Source of the DNA: Scandinavium sp051650185 | GTDB taxonomy: Bacteria > Pseudomonadota > Gammaproteobacteria > Enterobacterales > Enterobacteriaceae | Assembly: GCF_051650185.1 (NCBI RefSeq) | Contig: NZ_JBOFIN010000140.1 | Span: 1-64,000, forward strand | Direction: 5' to 3' | DNA length: 64,000 nt | Shown here: positions 25,812-35,615 of the stretch, one piece after another | Position numbering within the stretch: the stretch's first letter is position 1 | How the letters are laid out: the number at the start of each line of letters is the position of its first letter | Translations under genes and position numbers: made by a program | Notes under the pieces: model-generated | What the model saw: only the letters and a program-made list of their open reading frames with translations | What the model was told of the DNA's origin: nothing | The model's database searches: none

Positions 25812-27143
25812 GTGGTGAAGGAACGTAAAACCGAGTTGGTCGAAGGATTTCGTCATTCTGTTCCCTACATTAATGCCCACCGCGGGAAGACTTTTGTCAT
25901 CATGCTGGGCGGTGAAGCGATAGAGCATGAGAATTTCTCAAGTATTGTCAACGATATAGGTTTGCTTCACAGCCTGGGGATTCGCCTGGTGCTGGTGTAC
26001 GGCGCACGCCCGCAAATTGATGCCAATCTGGCGGAACATCACCACGAGCCGATTTATCACAAGCACACCCGCGTGACGGATGCGAAAACCCTCGACCTGG
26101 TGAAACAGGCCGCCGGTATGCTGCAACTGGATATCACCGCACGTCTGTCGATGAGCCTGAATAACACGCCGCTTCAGGGCGCGCACATCAATGTCGTCAG
26201 CGGTAATTTTATTATCGCGCAGCCGCTGGGCGTGGATGATGGCATCGATTATTGCCACAGTGGACGTATTCGCCGCATCGATGAAGAAGCGATTCATCGT
26301 CAGCTCGACAGCGGCGCCATTGTGCTGATGGGCCCCGTTGCCGTTTCTGTCACGGGTGAAAGCTTCAATCTGACGTCAGAAGAAATTGCCACCCAGCTCG
26401 CCATTAAGCTTAAAGCAGAAAAAATGATTGGCTTCTGCTCCTCGCAGGGTGTCTACGACCAGCACGGCGAGATCGTCTCGGAATTATTCCCAAATGAAGC
26501 ACAGGCTCGCGTAGAAACGCTTGAGGAAGAGGGTGATTACAACTCAGGGACGGCGCGCTTCTTACGCGGAGCGGTAAAAGCGTGCCGCAGCGGCGTGCGT
26601 CGCTGCCATCTCATCAGCTATCAGGAAAACGGCGCGCTGTTGCAGGAACTGTTCTCCCGCGACGGTATTGGGACGCAAATCGTGATGGAAAGCGCCGAGC
26701 AAATCCGTCGTGCAACCATCAATGATATTGGCGGTATTCTGGAACTGATTGAGCCGCTGGAGCAGCAAGGCATTCTGGTACGTCGCTCACGCGAACAGCT
26801 GGAAATGGAAATCGACAAGTTCACCGTTATCCAGCGAGACAACACCACCATCGCCTGCGCCGCGCTCTATCCCTTCCCGGAAGAGCGCATCGGCGAAATG
26901 GCCTGTGTAGCGGTGCATCCGGATTATCGAAGTTCATCGCGCGGTGAAGTGTTACTGGAAAGAATTGCGGCTCAGGCAAAACAGATGGGGCTAAGCAAAC
27001 TGTTTGTGCTCACCACTCGCAGCATTCACTGGTTCCAGGAGCGCGGCTTCACCCCAGTCGAGGTGGATTTGCTGCCCGAGAGTAAGAAAGAGATGTACAA
27101 CTATCAGCGCCGTTCAAAAGTGCTGATGGCGGATTTAGGCTGA
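25812..27143 (+). CDS. argA: amino-acid N-acetyltransferase (N-acetylglutamate synthase)
   Basis: ArgA catalyses the first step of arginine synthesis, acetylating glutamate with acetyl-CoA. The 443-residue protein equals E. coli ArgA in length. The start is GTG (MVKERKTELVEGF). An amino-acid-kinase-fold domain (about 1-285) with VIMLGGEAIEH and LVYGARPQID carries the arginine feedback site. A GNAT domain (about 295-435) contains ACVAVHPDYRSSSRGEVLLERI for CoA binding. Two ARG boxes precede it. It is followed by a REP element and then convergent recD. Confidence 0.97.
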   Translation: MVKERKTELVEGFRHSVPYINAHRGKTFVIMLGGEAIEHENFSSIVNDIGLLHSLGIRLVLVYGARPQIDANLAEHHHEPIYHKHTRVTDAKTLDLVKQAAGMLQLDITARLSMSLNNTPLQGAHINVVSGNFIIAQPLGVDDGIDYCHSGRIRRIDEEAIHRQLDSGAIVLMGPVAVSVTGESFNLTSEEIATQLAIKLKAEKMIGFCSSQGVYDQHGEIVSELFPNEAQARVETLEEEGDYNSGTARFLRGAVKACRSGVRRCHLISYQENGALLQELFSRDGIGTQIVMESAEQIRRATINDIGGILELIEPLEQQGILVRRSREQLEMEIDKFTVIQRDNTTIACAALYPFPEERIGEMACVAVHPDYRSSSRGEVLLERIAAQAKQMGLSKLFVLTTRSIHWFQERGFTPVEVDLLPESKKEMYNYQRRSKVLMADLG

Positions 27144-27149
27144 AATAAC

Positions 27150-27222
27150 TTTGCCGGGCGGCGCTACGCTTGCATCGGCCTACGATTTTGTAGGCCCGGC
27201 AAAGGCAGTGCCGCCGGGCGAG
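27150..27222. repeat. REP element between argA and recD
   Basis: A self-complementary unit, TTGCCGGGCGGCGCTACGCT...CGGCCTACGA against TTTGTAGGCCCGGCAAAGG and GTGCCGCCGGGCG, fills the gap between the convergent genes. Confidence 0.87.
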
Positions 27223-27226
27223 GCAT

Positions 27227-29065
27227 TTACCCCATCCTCGCAAACAGCGCCGCCAACCCACTCCGGCGCTCTGTTTTCACCGTAATGGCTTTCGCCAGCA
27301 ACGCCTCATCGGCGTACATCGACAACTGCTCTTTGGCTCGGGTGATCGCGGTATACACCAGCTCCCGGGTTACTACCGGGACATGCTGAGAAGGCAAAAT
27401 CAGCGCCGCATGCTTGAATTCAGAACCCTGAGATTTGTGCACCGTCATCACCCAGGCGGTGTCGTGCTCCGGCAAGCGGCTGGGCTGGACTGATTTAATG
27501 CTGCCATCCGGCATCGGGAACCAGACGCGCAGGCCGTTTCCTCTGTCGAGCGCGATGCCGATATCCCCGTTAAACAGCCCCAGCGCGCTGTCGTTGCGGG
27601 CGATCATCACCGGACGGCCTTCATACCAGCGAGAGTGGCGTGAGAGCTGAATGCGATGCTTACGCGCCAGCAATTGTTCGAGCTGCTCATTCAGCCCAGC
27701 GACACCGTAAGGCCCCTCACGCAATGCACAAAGCAACTGATAATGACTAAAGACTTCCAGAATTTCCGCCGGCTCCGCTCTGGCTTTTACTCGTTCCAGA
27801 TAGTCGGCATAGCCCTGGAAAGCTTCTTCAAGCATGATTTCGTAGTCTGCCGTCGTGCGCAGCGTTTTTAAGGCAATGTCAGAAAATCCTTCGGCGAACG
27901 CCTTTTTCATGGCCTGCACATCGCCTTTATTCACGGCTCTGGCTAACTGACCGATGCCGGAATGGCTGCCAAAACGGTAACTTTTTTGCAGCAGGCACAG
28001 GCTGTCTCGCAGTGCGCCTGCCTGCGTGCCCTTCCCGGCGGGTACGGAATAGCCCGTCAGTTGACTCAATTCCTGCGCTCGCTCTGGCGTATAGCCTTCG
28101 TTAACCCAGGCGCAGATATCACCCAACACGGCACCTGCTTCAACAGAAGCCAGCTGATCGCGATCCCCAAGGAAAATAACTCGCGCATGAGCAGGAAGCG
28201 CCGCAATAAGCCTCGCCATCATCGGCAGGTCAATCATTGAGGCTTCATCCACAACCAATACATCCAGATGCAATGGATTGCCTGCGTGATGGCGCAGGCG
28301 CTGGCTACCGGGCTGGGCTCCAAGCAAGCGATGCAACGTGCCTGCTTCGGTCGGCAGAAGCGCTTTTTGTTCATCGGTGAGCGGTAACTGGCGCAGCGCC
28401 GCCCCCAGAGATTCAGTTAAACGTGCGGCAGCCTTGCCCGTTGGCGCGGCAAGGCGAATGCGGCATTTTGGCAAGCTGTTAGTCTGAATCAGCGCGCCCA
28501 GCAGTTTCGCCACCGTGGTGGTTTTCCCGGTGCCGGGGCCACCAGATATCACCGAGATCCTTCGCGTTAACGCCACTGCGGCGGCCACTTTCTGCCAGTC
28601 TGTCTCTGCGGAAGCAGGGAAAAGCGCGGCCAGCGTATTCTTTAGCTGAACATGATCGCCAGCAGTACCGGGCTCAGACTGCGTGAAGAAGCGGGCAATC
28701 GTTAATTCATTGTTCCACATGCGATTGAGGTACAGCCGCCCTTCGCTCAACACCAGCGGTGTGGCCTCAGAGCCATCACTCACAGCCGGTGAGGCCTGTA
28801 ATCGCACTTCGATTTCGCTCGCCGGTTCAGCCAGAGCAAAGAGTTGCCGCCATAACGCCTGAGCACGTCCGCTGGCCTGCTCATCTTCATGAAATCGCGA
28901 CAGCGGCAGGCAGACGTGGCCTTCCCCGGCATCGCGGCTCAGCAGTGCGGCAGCCAGCAAAACGGCAGGATGGTCATTTTGCGCCACCATCAGCGCAAAC
29001 TGTACGTCGAGCGGACGCAGTAGTTTTTGCTGAGCGGCCTCCAGCAGCAACGTTTCCATGGTCAT
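27227..29065 (-). CDS. recD: exodeoxyribonuclease V subunit alpha, RecD
   Basis: RecD is the fast 5'-3' helicase of RecBCD, which unwinds broken DNA ends and responds to Chi. It has 612 residues (608 in E. coli). Walker A is ISGGPGTGKTTTVAKLL, DEAS is LVVDEASMIDLP, and later helicase motifs include LGDRDQLASVEAGAVLGD, SYRFGSHSGIG and VMTVHKSQGSEF. The N-terminal about 110 residues contact RecC. The ATG overlaps the recB stop by four bases (ATGA). The region at about 55-115 is poorly conserved compared with E. coli. Confidence 0.97.
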   Translation of the reverse strand: MTMETLLLEAAQQKLLRPLDVQFALMVAQNDHPAVLLAAALLSRDAGEGHVCLPLSRFHEDEQASGRAQALWRQLFALAEPASEIEVRLQASPAVSDGSEATPLVLSEGRLYLNRMWNNELTIARFFTQSEPGTAGDHVQLKNTLAALFPASAETDWQKVAAAVALTRRISVISGGPGTGKTTTVAKLLGALIQTNSLPKCRIRLAAPTGKAAARLTESLGAALRQLPLTDEQKALLPTEAGTLHRLLGAQPGSQRLRHHAGNPLHLDVLVVDEASMIDLPMMARLIAALPAHARVIFLGDRDQLASVEAGAVLGDICAWVNEGYTPERAQELSQLTGYSVPAGKGTQAGALRDSLCLLQKSYRFGSHSGIGQLARAVNKGDVQAMKKAFAEGFSDIALKTLRTTADYEIMLEEAFQGYADYLERVKARAEPAEILEVFSHYQLLCALREGPYGVAGLNEQLEQLLARKHRIQLSRHSRWYEGRPVMIARNDSALGLFNGDIGIALDRGNGLRVWFPMPDGSIKSVQPSRLPEHDTAWVMTVHKSQGSEFKHAALILPSQHVPVVTRELVYTAITRAKEQLSMYADEALLAKAITVKTERRSGLAALFARMG

Positions 29066-32000
29066 GACACCACCTCCTGTGACGCGCCGGAAAAGAGCGA
29101 ATCCAGACCGTCGATCAGTTCTCGTGCTGGACGAGTAGAGAAAACGCCTTGTCCGCTTTCACCGCCGTCAACGCCGCGCAAAAACAGATAGATAACGCCG
29201 CCAAAATGGCTGTCGTAATCGTAATCCGCCAGGCGATGGCGCAGATAACGGTGCAGTGCGAGGCTGTAAAGCTGGTATTGCAGATCGTAGCGATGAGACT
29301 GCATCGCCTGAGCCATCGCGACCTGGGTGTAGGCTTCACTGTTATCACCCAACCAGTTTGATTTGTAATCGAGCAGGTAGTAGCGCCCGTCATGGCGGAA
29401 GACCAAATCGATGAAGCCCTTCAGCATACCGCTCACCTGACGGAACTCTAACGGCGGGCAAGGAGCCGAAAGCGAGTCATGCTGACGAATCAGCGCGTCC
29501 AGCGCCTGCGGCACCAGCAGTTGTTCAATCGGTAAATAGAATTCCATTTCGACCTGTTTGTCGCGTGCCGCTAACTGGCTGAGCGATATTCCCGGCCCCG
29601 CCAGCGGAGTTTGCAAAATGGTCGCCAGCCATTGGGTTAACACCGGTGTCCAGTGAGCCTCAAAACCATTGCGCTCCAGCTGCTCCTGCATCCAGGCTTC
29701 TGATACAGGCTGCGTGAAATCAATCTCTTCAAACAGGCTGTGCAAAAACGTCCCCGGTGAAGCGCCACGCGGGAAGTTATGCGGCGTCAGCTCAGGCTCT
29801 TCAGGCACATCGGCAACCCCAGCGGCGTCGATATCAAGGCGCGGGAGCAAATCCTGCGCGGCACTGTGCCCTCGCTGCTGCAAGCCGGAATAACTGGTGA
29901 CGCGCCAGTCATCAACAATGCGCCTTTGCATCGCTTTGGCCTGCAATTCCGGCATCTCAGGCGCAATAGGCTGCCAGCGTTCGGCAGCAGGCAGCGCCGG
30001 GCTCTCCAGCGAAACATGTTCATTGCAGAGCTCACGCAGGCAGGCTTCAAGCCCGGCGGCATCTTTAGGTTCCCCTTTTTGCACCAGACGCCCAATCGCG
30101 CTGTGATGCAATTCGGTGTCTGTGGCTTTGTCACTGCGACGAGGACTGAGCGGGGCAATGCCAAGGCTGCAATGCCAGATAGCGCGCGTCAGGGCGACGT
30201 ACAGAAGGCGTAAATCTTCCGCCAGGCGTTCGGCCTCAGCCAGTTCCAGACTCTCTTCCGCATTATGTAAATCCAGCACCGCCACAAAGGACTGTCTGTC
30301 GTGATAGAACGCCTGATCCTGCTTGCGGTAACGGGCAATAAACGGCAACCAAACCAGCGAATACTCCAGCCCTTTCGATTTATGCACGGTGACGATTTGC
30401 ACCAGATGCTTGTCGCTCTCCAGACGCATCTGCTGGCTGGAAGAACCGCTGTTTGGGTCGCCGATTTGCTGTGCCAGCCAGCGCATAAGCGCATGTTCGC
30501 TTTCCAGCTGGCCCGCCGCTTCCTGTAATAATTCGCTGAGGTGCAGAATGTCGGTCAGACGCCGTTCACCGCCCTGCGTCGCCAGCAGGTTTTCTGCGAT
30601 ATGTCTTGCCGCCATCAATGCACGCAGCATTGCCATGACACCGCGCTGCTGCCAAAGCTGACGATAACGGCTGAACTCTTCGACAAGTTCATCCCAGGCC
30701 ACCTCATCCAGGTTCAGTTTTTCGATGTCCTGGGCATTCAGGCCAAACAGCGAACTGGCCAGCGCACTGCGCAAACTGGTTTCACGCTCTGGCGTTAGCA
30801 CGGCCTGAAGCAGCCACAGCAATTCCTGAGCTTCCGGGGTTTCAAACACGCTGTCGCGGTTGGATAAATACACGGAAGGAATACCCAGTACGTTCAGTGC
30901 ATCACGCACCTGCGCCGCTTCCTGGCGGTTACGCACCAGCACGGTGATGTCTGATGCCTGAACCGGGCGCGACTTATCACCCCGCCACAGCAAGGCTTCA
31001 CCACGCTGCCCGGCGCTGAGCCAGTCCCGAATTTGCCCGGCGCAAAGCTGCGCCATAAAACTTTGGTAATCTCCCGCGCCGACATTAGCGCCAGGCATCA
31101 GCCAGAAGCTCATCGCCGGTTGATTTTCGCCTTTTAGCTCGAACCGCAGGCCCTGATTTTTCGGGGCAGATTTTACCGGCAAAAAGGGGATATCCCGGAA
31201 CATGAAAGGGTTGTCGGTCGTGCTGAACAACTGGTTAACGCTCTCGACAACGCCTGGCGCTGAGCGCCAGTTGGTGTCCAGCGTGTAGTGTGCGGAGACA
31301 TCGCTACGAGCGCGCATGTAGGTAAAAATATCCGCGCCACGGAAGGCATAGATGGCCTGTTTCGGGTCGCCAATCAGCAGTAATGCGGTATCTGCCTGTT
31401 GGCGCCAGATACGGCGAAAAATGCGGTACTGCTGCGGGTCGGTGTCCTGAAATTCGTCGATCATCGCCACCGGAAAACGTTGCCGGATAGCGGCGGCTAA
31501 CGCTTCTCCGCTCTCGCTCTGCAACGCTTCATCCAGACGACTCAGCATGTCGTCAAAACCGAGTTCGCCGCGTCGACGCTTTTCTCTCGCCACAGCCTCG
31601 CGAATTTCAACCATCGCGCGGGAGATAACCAAATCATTGAGTGAGGGAGGCTCCGCCAGAAGCGCTTCAATCGTCGAAAAGAGCGGATGAACAGGCGGCG
31701 TTCCGCCCTCTTTGGTCCGCGAATACAGGAACGATTGAGCAAATTTCTCCAGCGAATCCGGCAGCTCGTAGCCGGTATGTTCTTCACTGGCCCACGCGCT
31801 GATCTTATCGATCCACTTTCCCTGATTGCCGCGATTGAACTTGCGGCGATCGAGATCGGAGTGCTCCAGCAAATCGCCAATTTCACCGACAGCCGCCAGC
31901 CACCGGGCTTTGATCCCGGCGATCTGTTCAATTATCTGCTGATGACGGGCAATCAGCGTTTCATCGGACGGCGGGGTTTCCAGCTGTGGCGCTTCGCCCT

Positions 32001-32604
32001 GAAGGTAGCGATCGATAGCTTTGAGCAGATCCTGCGGCCCTTTCCAGCTGGCATGAATGGCTTCAGCCACTTCACGAGGCAGCGGATAGCAATGGCGACG
32101 CCAGAAATCGGCACAGGCCTGGAAACGTAAGCGGGATTCATCTTCGATAAGCTGCTGTTCAAACAGCATGCCCGACTCAAATGCATTGAGGCTCAGCATG
32201 CGCTGACAGAAACCGTGAATGGTAAACACCGCAGCCTCGTCCATCTGCCGCTCGGCAAGCAGCAAAACGTCGGCGGCTTGTTCGCAGTCAGGAATTTCTT
32301 CAAGAAGGCTGGCGTAGAGAGGATTGTCGGTGCTGTTTCGCAGACAGGCGATGCGCAGTTCGTGGATGTTGCTGCGGATGCGACCGCGCAATTCTTTAGT
32401 GGCGGCTTCGGTGAACGTCACCACCAGCAACTCTTCAACGTTCACAGGCCGGACAAAGGCGGCCTCGCCGCCCAGTCCGAGCAACAGCCGCAGATACAGA
32501 GCGGCGATGGTGTAGGTTTTTCCGGTGCCCGCAGAGGCTTCAATCAGGCGCTCACCACAAAGCGGTAAGCGCAGGGGATTTAAGGACTCGGCGGTCTCGG
32601 TCAT
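29062..32604 (-). CDS. recB: exodeoxyribonuclease V subunit beta, RecB
   Basis: RecB is the 3'-5' helicase and nuclease of RecBCD and loads RecA after Chi. The 1180 residues equal E. coli RecB. Walker A is EASAGTGKTYTIAALYLRL (about 22-40), Walker B is MIDEFQDTDPQQ, and IVTVHKSKGLEY is a UvrD-type motif. The C-terminal nuclease domain holds GFIDLVFRHDGRYYLLDYKSNWLG-type residues (Asp and Lys of the LLDYKS motif). It overlaps ptrA upstream and recD downstream by four bases each. Confidence 0.98.
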   Translation of the reverse strand: MTETAESLNPLRLPLCGERLIEASAGTGKTYTIAALYLRLLLGLGGEAAFVRPVNVEELLVVTFTEAATKELRGRIRSNIHELRIACLRNSTDNPLYASLLEEIPDCEQAADVLLLAERQMDEAAVFTIHGFCQRMLSLNAFESGMLFEQQLIEDESRLRFQACADFWRRHCYPLPREVAEAIHASWKGPQDLLKAIDRYLQGEAPQLETPPSDETLIARHQQIIEQIAGIKARWLAAVGEIGDLLEHSDLDRRKFNRGNQGKWIDKISAWASEEHTGYELPDSLEKFAQSFLYSRTKEGGTPPVHPLFSTIEALLAEPPSLNDLVISRAMVEIREAVAREKRRRGELGFDDMLSRLDEALQSESGEALAAAIRQRFPVAMIDEFQDTDPQQYRIFRRIWRQQADTALLLIGDPKQAIYAFRGADIFTYMRARSDVSAHYTLDTNWRSAPGVVESVNQLFSTTDNPFMFRDIPFLPVKSAPKNQGLRFELKGENQPAMSFWLMPGANVGAGDYQSFMAQLCAGQIRDWLSAGQRGEALLWRGDKSRPVQASDITVLVRNRQEAAQVRDALNVLGIPSVYLSNRDSVFETPEAQELLWLLQAVLTPERETSLRSALASSLFGLNAQDIEKLNLDEVAWDELVEEFSRYRQLWQQRGVMAMLRALMAARHIAENLLATQGGERRLTDILHLSELLQEAAGQLESEHALMRWLAQQIGDPNSGSSSQQMRLESDKHLVQIVTVHKSKGLEYSLVWLPFIARYRKQDQAFYHDRQSFVAVLDLHNAEESLELAEAERLAEDLRLLYVALTRAIWHCSLGIAPLSPRRSDKATDTELHHSAIGRLVQKGEPKDAAGLEACLRELCNEHVSLESPALPAAERWQPIAPEMPELQAKAMQRRIVDDWRVTSYSGLQQRGHSAAQDLLPRLDIDAAGVADVPEEPELTPHNFPRGASPGTFLHSLFEEIDFTQPVSEAWMQEQLERNGFEAHWTPVLTQWLATILQTPLAGPGISLSQLAARDKQVEMEFYLPIEQLLVPQALDALIRQHDSLSAPCPPLEFRQVSGMLKGFIDLVFRHDGRYYLLDYKSNWLGDNSEAYTQVAMAQAMQSHRYDLQYQLYSLALHRYLRHRLADYDYDSHFGGVIYLFLRGVDGGESGQGVFSTRPARELIDGLDSLFSGASQEVVS

Positions 32605-35489
32605 TCATTCTCTCTCATCAGCGGCATGGTTTGCTGCAACGCGCTGACGCTCTTCCACACTTTCCAGCCTTTTGGGTGCACGTATTCGGCTTTCCCGTTC
32701 TGGCTTCCGGAGACCTGTGAAAGGACGGTCATACCCTGCGGCTCCACCACCGTCTGATGGAAGAAATCGGCAAGTTTTTGCGGCGTCAGCAGTTTAATCT
32801 GGGCCACTACTTTATCACGTGAATCAAACTGCATATTACCGCGATCGAAATCTTTGCTGAGCTTCGAGGCCTCGTCACCTAACGTTTGCGGTGGTTGCAG
32901 CATTTGCGTGATCACCGCCTGCTGAATTTGAGCGAACTCTTCCGGCTTCATGGCGCGCAATTTGGCCTCCGCAGTTGGGAAGAAGGCCTTAAAACGCTTC
33001 CAGAGGAAATCTGGCTGCTTGTCGTTACTTTGCAGCAGGAAGCCCATACCCCACTGACGCCCGATGCTCACAGGGAAAGCAAACACGGCATAGCCAAGCT
33101 GTTCTTCCGTACGCAGCTGATTATAGAACCAGGGCTGAACGATTTGCCCAAGCATAGCGCTGGCTGCGGAACTGCTGAACTCGTCGGCTTTTGGCGGTGC
33201 AAACACCGCAGCCAGTGCAGAATCGCTGCTGCTGCCCGCTTTCTCAAAGATGGCGTTTTGTTTTTTATCCACCACCACATCTTTGTTGCGACACCATTCA
33301 GTGCCATGAGCATTGAGCTGCTTTTGTACTTCACGGGCAAGCGTGGTGGACTGTTCAGCCGTCATATTGCCGACGATCAGGAATTCCGGGCGCGCCCCTG
33401 TTTTTAAACTGTCTCGCCAGGCCAGCACATCTTTAAGCGTTATAGAGGGCAGCAGAGCCCGACGCTCTTCACGCTGGAAATACGGCACCTGAGAGAGCAT
33501 TTGGATTGGCATAATGGCCTGATCAAACGCTTTGCCTTTCTCGGCAGAATCCATCATTTGCGTGTACCAGGATTTCGCCTGCTCAAGCTGCTCTTCTGTT
33601 GGCTGGTAGCTGAAATATCCCTGAAGCAGCGCGTCAAACAGCTGCGGTAAACGTTGGGTGTAGCCGTTCGCGTTAACCATCAGGCCATTATTGGCACCGG
33701 TTGAGAAGCTGATACCGCCGACCGCAGCCTGGTTGCTCAGTTGGTCAAGTGCAATCCCCGCCAGATAATCGTTGAGGGCAAACATCACCTGATTACGTGC
33801 GCTGTCCATCGCATGCGGGTTACGCAGCACGAGGGTCACATCCGCTTTCGGCTCACTGGCGAAATAACGGCTTGGGGTATACACCACCCGCAACTGAGGT
33901 TCATCCACGATCAACTGCGGCTTCTCGGTGACCTTCTCCGCTTTAATCAGGGAGAAATCATCTGGAATATAAGGGTTCAGCGTCGGCAATTGCAGGGCGA
34001 TTTTCCCGGCGTCTTGCTGCCACTGAGCAAAGGTTTTGTCGTCAATTTTATCGACCTGATACGGCGCATCGACAAAGTAAGCTGTTTTGTTATGCGGTTC
34101 ATTCGGACTGATGTACCAGACGCGCGCATTCTGCGGCGTCATCATCGCCAGACGATCGTGGATAGCTTTGGCATCGTACTGATCGGCAATATTCACCGCA
34201 TCCAGAGTGTGCTCGACCGGCACACGGATCATGGTGTCAGCCAGCCATTCAACGTAGTCCATATCGCGGTTGATCGACGGATAGCGGAAATCCAGATCCA
34301 GCACGTGCGCGAGCTCATCGAAATAGGTTTTATCGATGCCTTTTTCACGCAACAGGTTCAGATAGCTGAAGATCGCCGCAACAACCTGATCGCGGTGTGC
34401 GAGGCCTTTATCCGTTAAGGTCGCGGAGATCGCCAGCACGCCGCTGTTGCCGTTCACCACAGGATCCGAGTCTGCACGAATACCTTCGACCAATCCCTGA
34501 CTTTGCAGCCAGTCCGAGAGCGTTCCCGGGCTGCGATTGCCAATCAGGTACGTGATCAGCTCGTCGGTTTTGCTGCGGAATTGATCGGTGTTGTTGTCGA
34601 TACGGAATTCAACGCGCAGTACTTTGCGCGGCACCGCTGGCACGTAGTGGATGATGATGCCTTTCTGAGCATCAGTGACAACAGGCACGGTAATTTCCGG
34701 ACGGCTAATGTTCTTATCCGGCACTCGTCCCCAGGTTGCGGCAGCCATTTTCGCCAGTTCCGGCAACGGCTTATTGCTGTAAATCACCGCTTTCATCAGA
34801 TTGGCTGAATAGTATTTATCACGAAACGCCAGCAGCGCGTCCAGCACCGGGCTACCCGGTTTGTCGCTCAGGGTTTCAAGATTACCGCCAGAGAAGCGCG
34901 CGCCCGGGTGTTTTGGATTGATGGTTTCGGCACTCACTTGCGCCATACGCATACCGTCACGACTGCGGGCCATCGTCAGCTCAGAATTCACTGCATTACG
35001 CTCGCGGTCTGCATATTTTTTATCGAGCAGCGGTTCGGCAATGGCGTCCGCAAGCCTGTCGACAGCCCCTTCCAGCGCATCATTTTCGACTTCGAGATAG
35101 AACGCGGTGCGATATGGCGCAGTACTGGCGTTGTGGCTCCCGCCGTGCATTTTTAAATACTCGGCAAGGCTGTCAGGCTGCGGATATTTTTTAGACCCCA
35201 TCAGGGTCATGTGTTCCAGAAAATGAGCCAGTCCAGGATGGGTATTCGGATCTTCAAGCGAACCGACAGGAACAACCAACGCGGACAGGGATTTTACAGC
35301 CTGCGGATCAGACACCAACAGCACCACCATGCCATTATCCAGCTTGATAGCCTGATACTGACGCGGATCTTTTTCGCTTTTGCGGATGGTCTCTTGTATC
35401 GGTTGCCATCCGGTGTCGGCCTGACTTAACGGTGCCCAGAGGGCGAACAACAGTACATATACGGCATGTAACCAGGTGCTGCGGGGCAT
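32601..35489 (-). CDS. ptrA: protease III (pitrilysin)
   Basis: PtrA is a periplasmic zinc metalloprotease of the M16 family that degrades small peptides such as insulin fragments. The 962 residues match E. coli. The signal peptide covers about 1-24 (LLFALWAPLSQADTG). The inverted zinc motif HFLEH lies at 89-93. Four M16 domains follow, of which only the first is catalytic. It lies inside the recC-recB-recD unit, overlapping recB by four bases, a long-conserved but functionally unexplained arrangement. Confidence 0.97.
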   Translation of the reverse strand: MPRSTWLHAVYVLLFALWAPLSQADTGWQPIQETIRKSEKDPRQYQAIKLDNGMVVLLVSDPQAVKSLSALVVPVGSLEDPNTHPGLAHFLEHMTLMGSKKYPQPDSLAEYLKMHGGSHNASTAPYRTAFYLEVENDALEGAVDRLADAIAEPLLDKKYADRERNAVNSELTMARSRDGMRMAQVSAETINPKHPGARFSGGNLETLSDKPGSPVLDALLAFRDKYYSANLMKAVIYSNKPLPELAKMAAATWGRVPDKNISRPEITVPVVTDAQKGIIIHYVPAVPRKVLRVEFRIDNNTDQFRSKTDELITYLIGNRSPGTLSDWLQSQGLVEGIRADSDPVVNGNSGVLAISATLTDKGLAHRDQVVAAIFSYLNLLREKGIDKTYFDELAHVLDLDFRYPSINRDMDYVEWLADTMIRVPVEHTLDAVNIADQYDAKAIHDRLAMMTPQNARVWYISPNEPHNKTAYFVDAPYQVDKIDDKTFAQWQQDAGKIALQLPTLNPYIPDDFSLIKAEKVTEKPQLIVDEPQLRVVYTPSRYFASEPKADVTLVLRNPHAMDSARNQVMFALNDYLAGIALDQLSNQAAVGGISFSTGANNGLMVNANGYTQRLPQLFDALLQGYFSYQPTEEQLEQAKSWYTQMMDSAEKGKAFDQAIMPIQMLSQVPYFQREERRALLPSITLKDVLAWRDSLKTGARPEFLIVGNMTAEQSTTLAREVQKQLNAHGTEWCRNKDVVVDKKQNAIFEKAGSSSDSALAAVFAPPKADEFSSSAASAMLGQIVQPWFYNQLRTEEQLGYAVFAFPVSIGRQWGMGFLLQSNDKQPDFLWKRFKAFFPTAEAKLRAMKPEEFAQIQQAVITQMLQPPQTLGDEASKLSKDFDRGNMQFDSRDKVVAQIKLLTPQKLADFFHQTVVEPQGMTVLSQVSGSQNGKAEYVHPKGWKVWKSVSALQQTMPLMRENE

Positions 35490-35615
35490 TCACGGACCTC
35501 ATCATTAACAAACTTCCGGGCGGCTCTCAATGGCAGCCTCACTGGTGAACATCAGTCCGTGACAAGTTGCGCATCATAATGGAAAGCGAATTACTGCGCA
35601 ATTTTTATACAATCC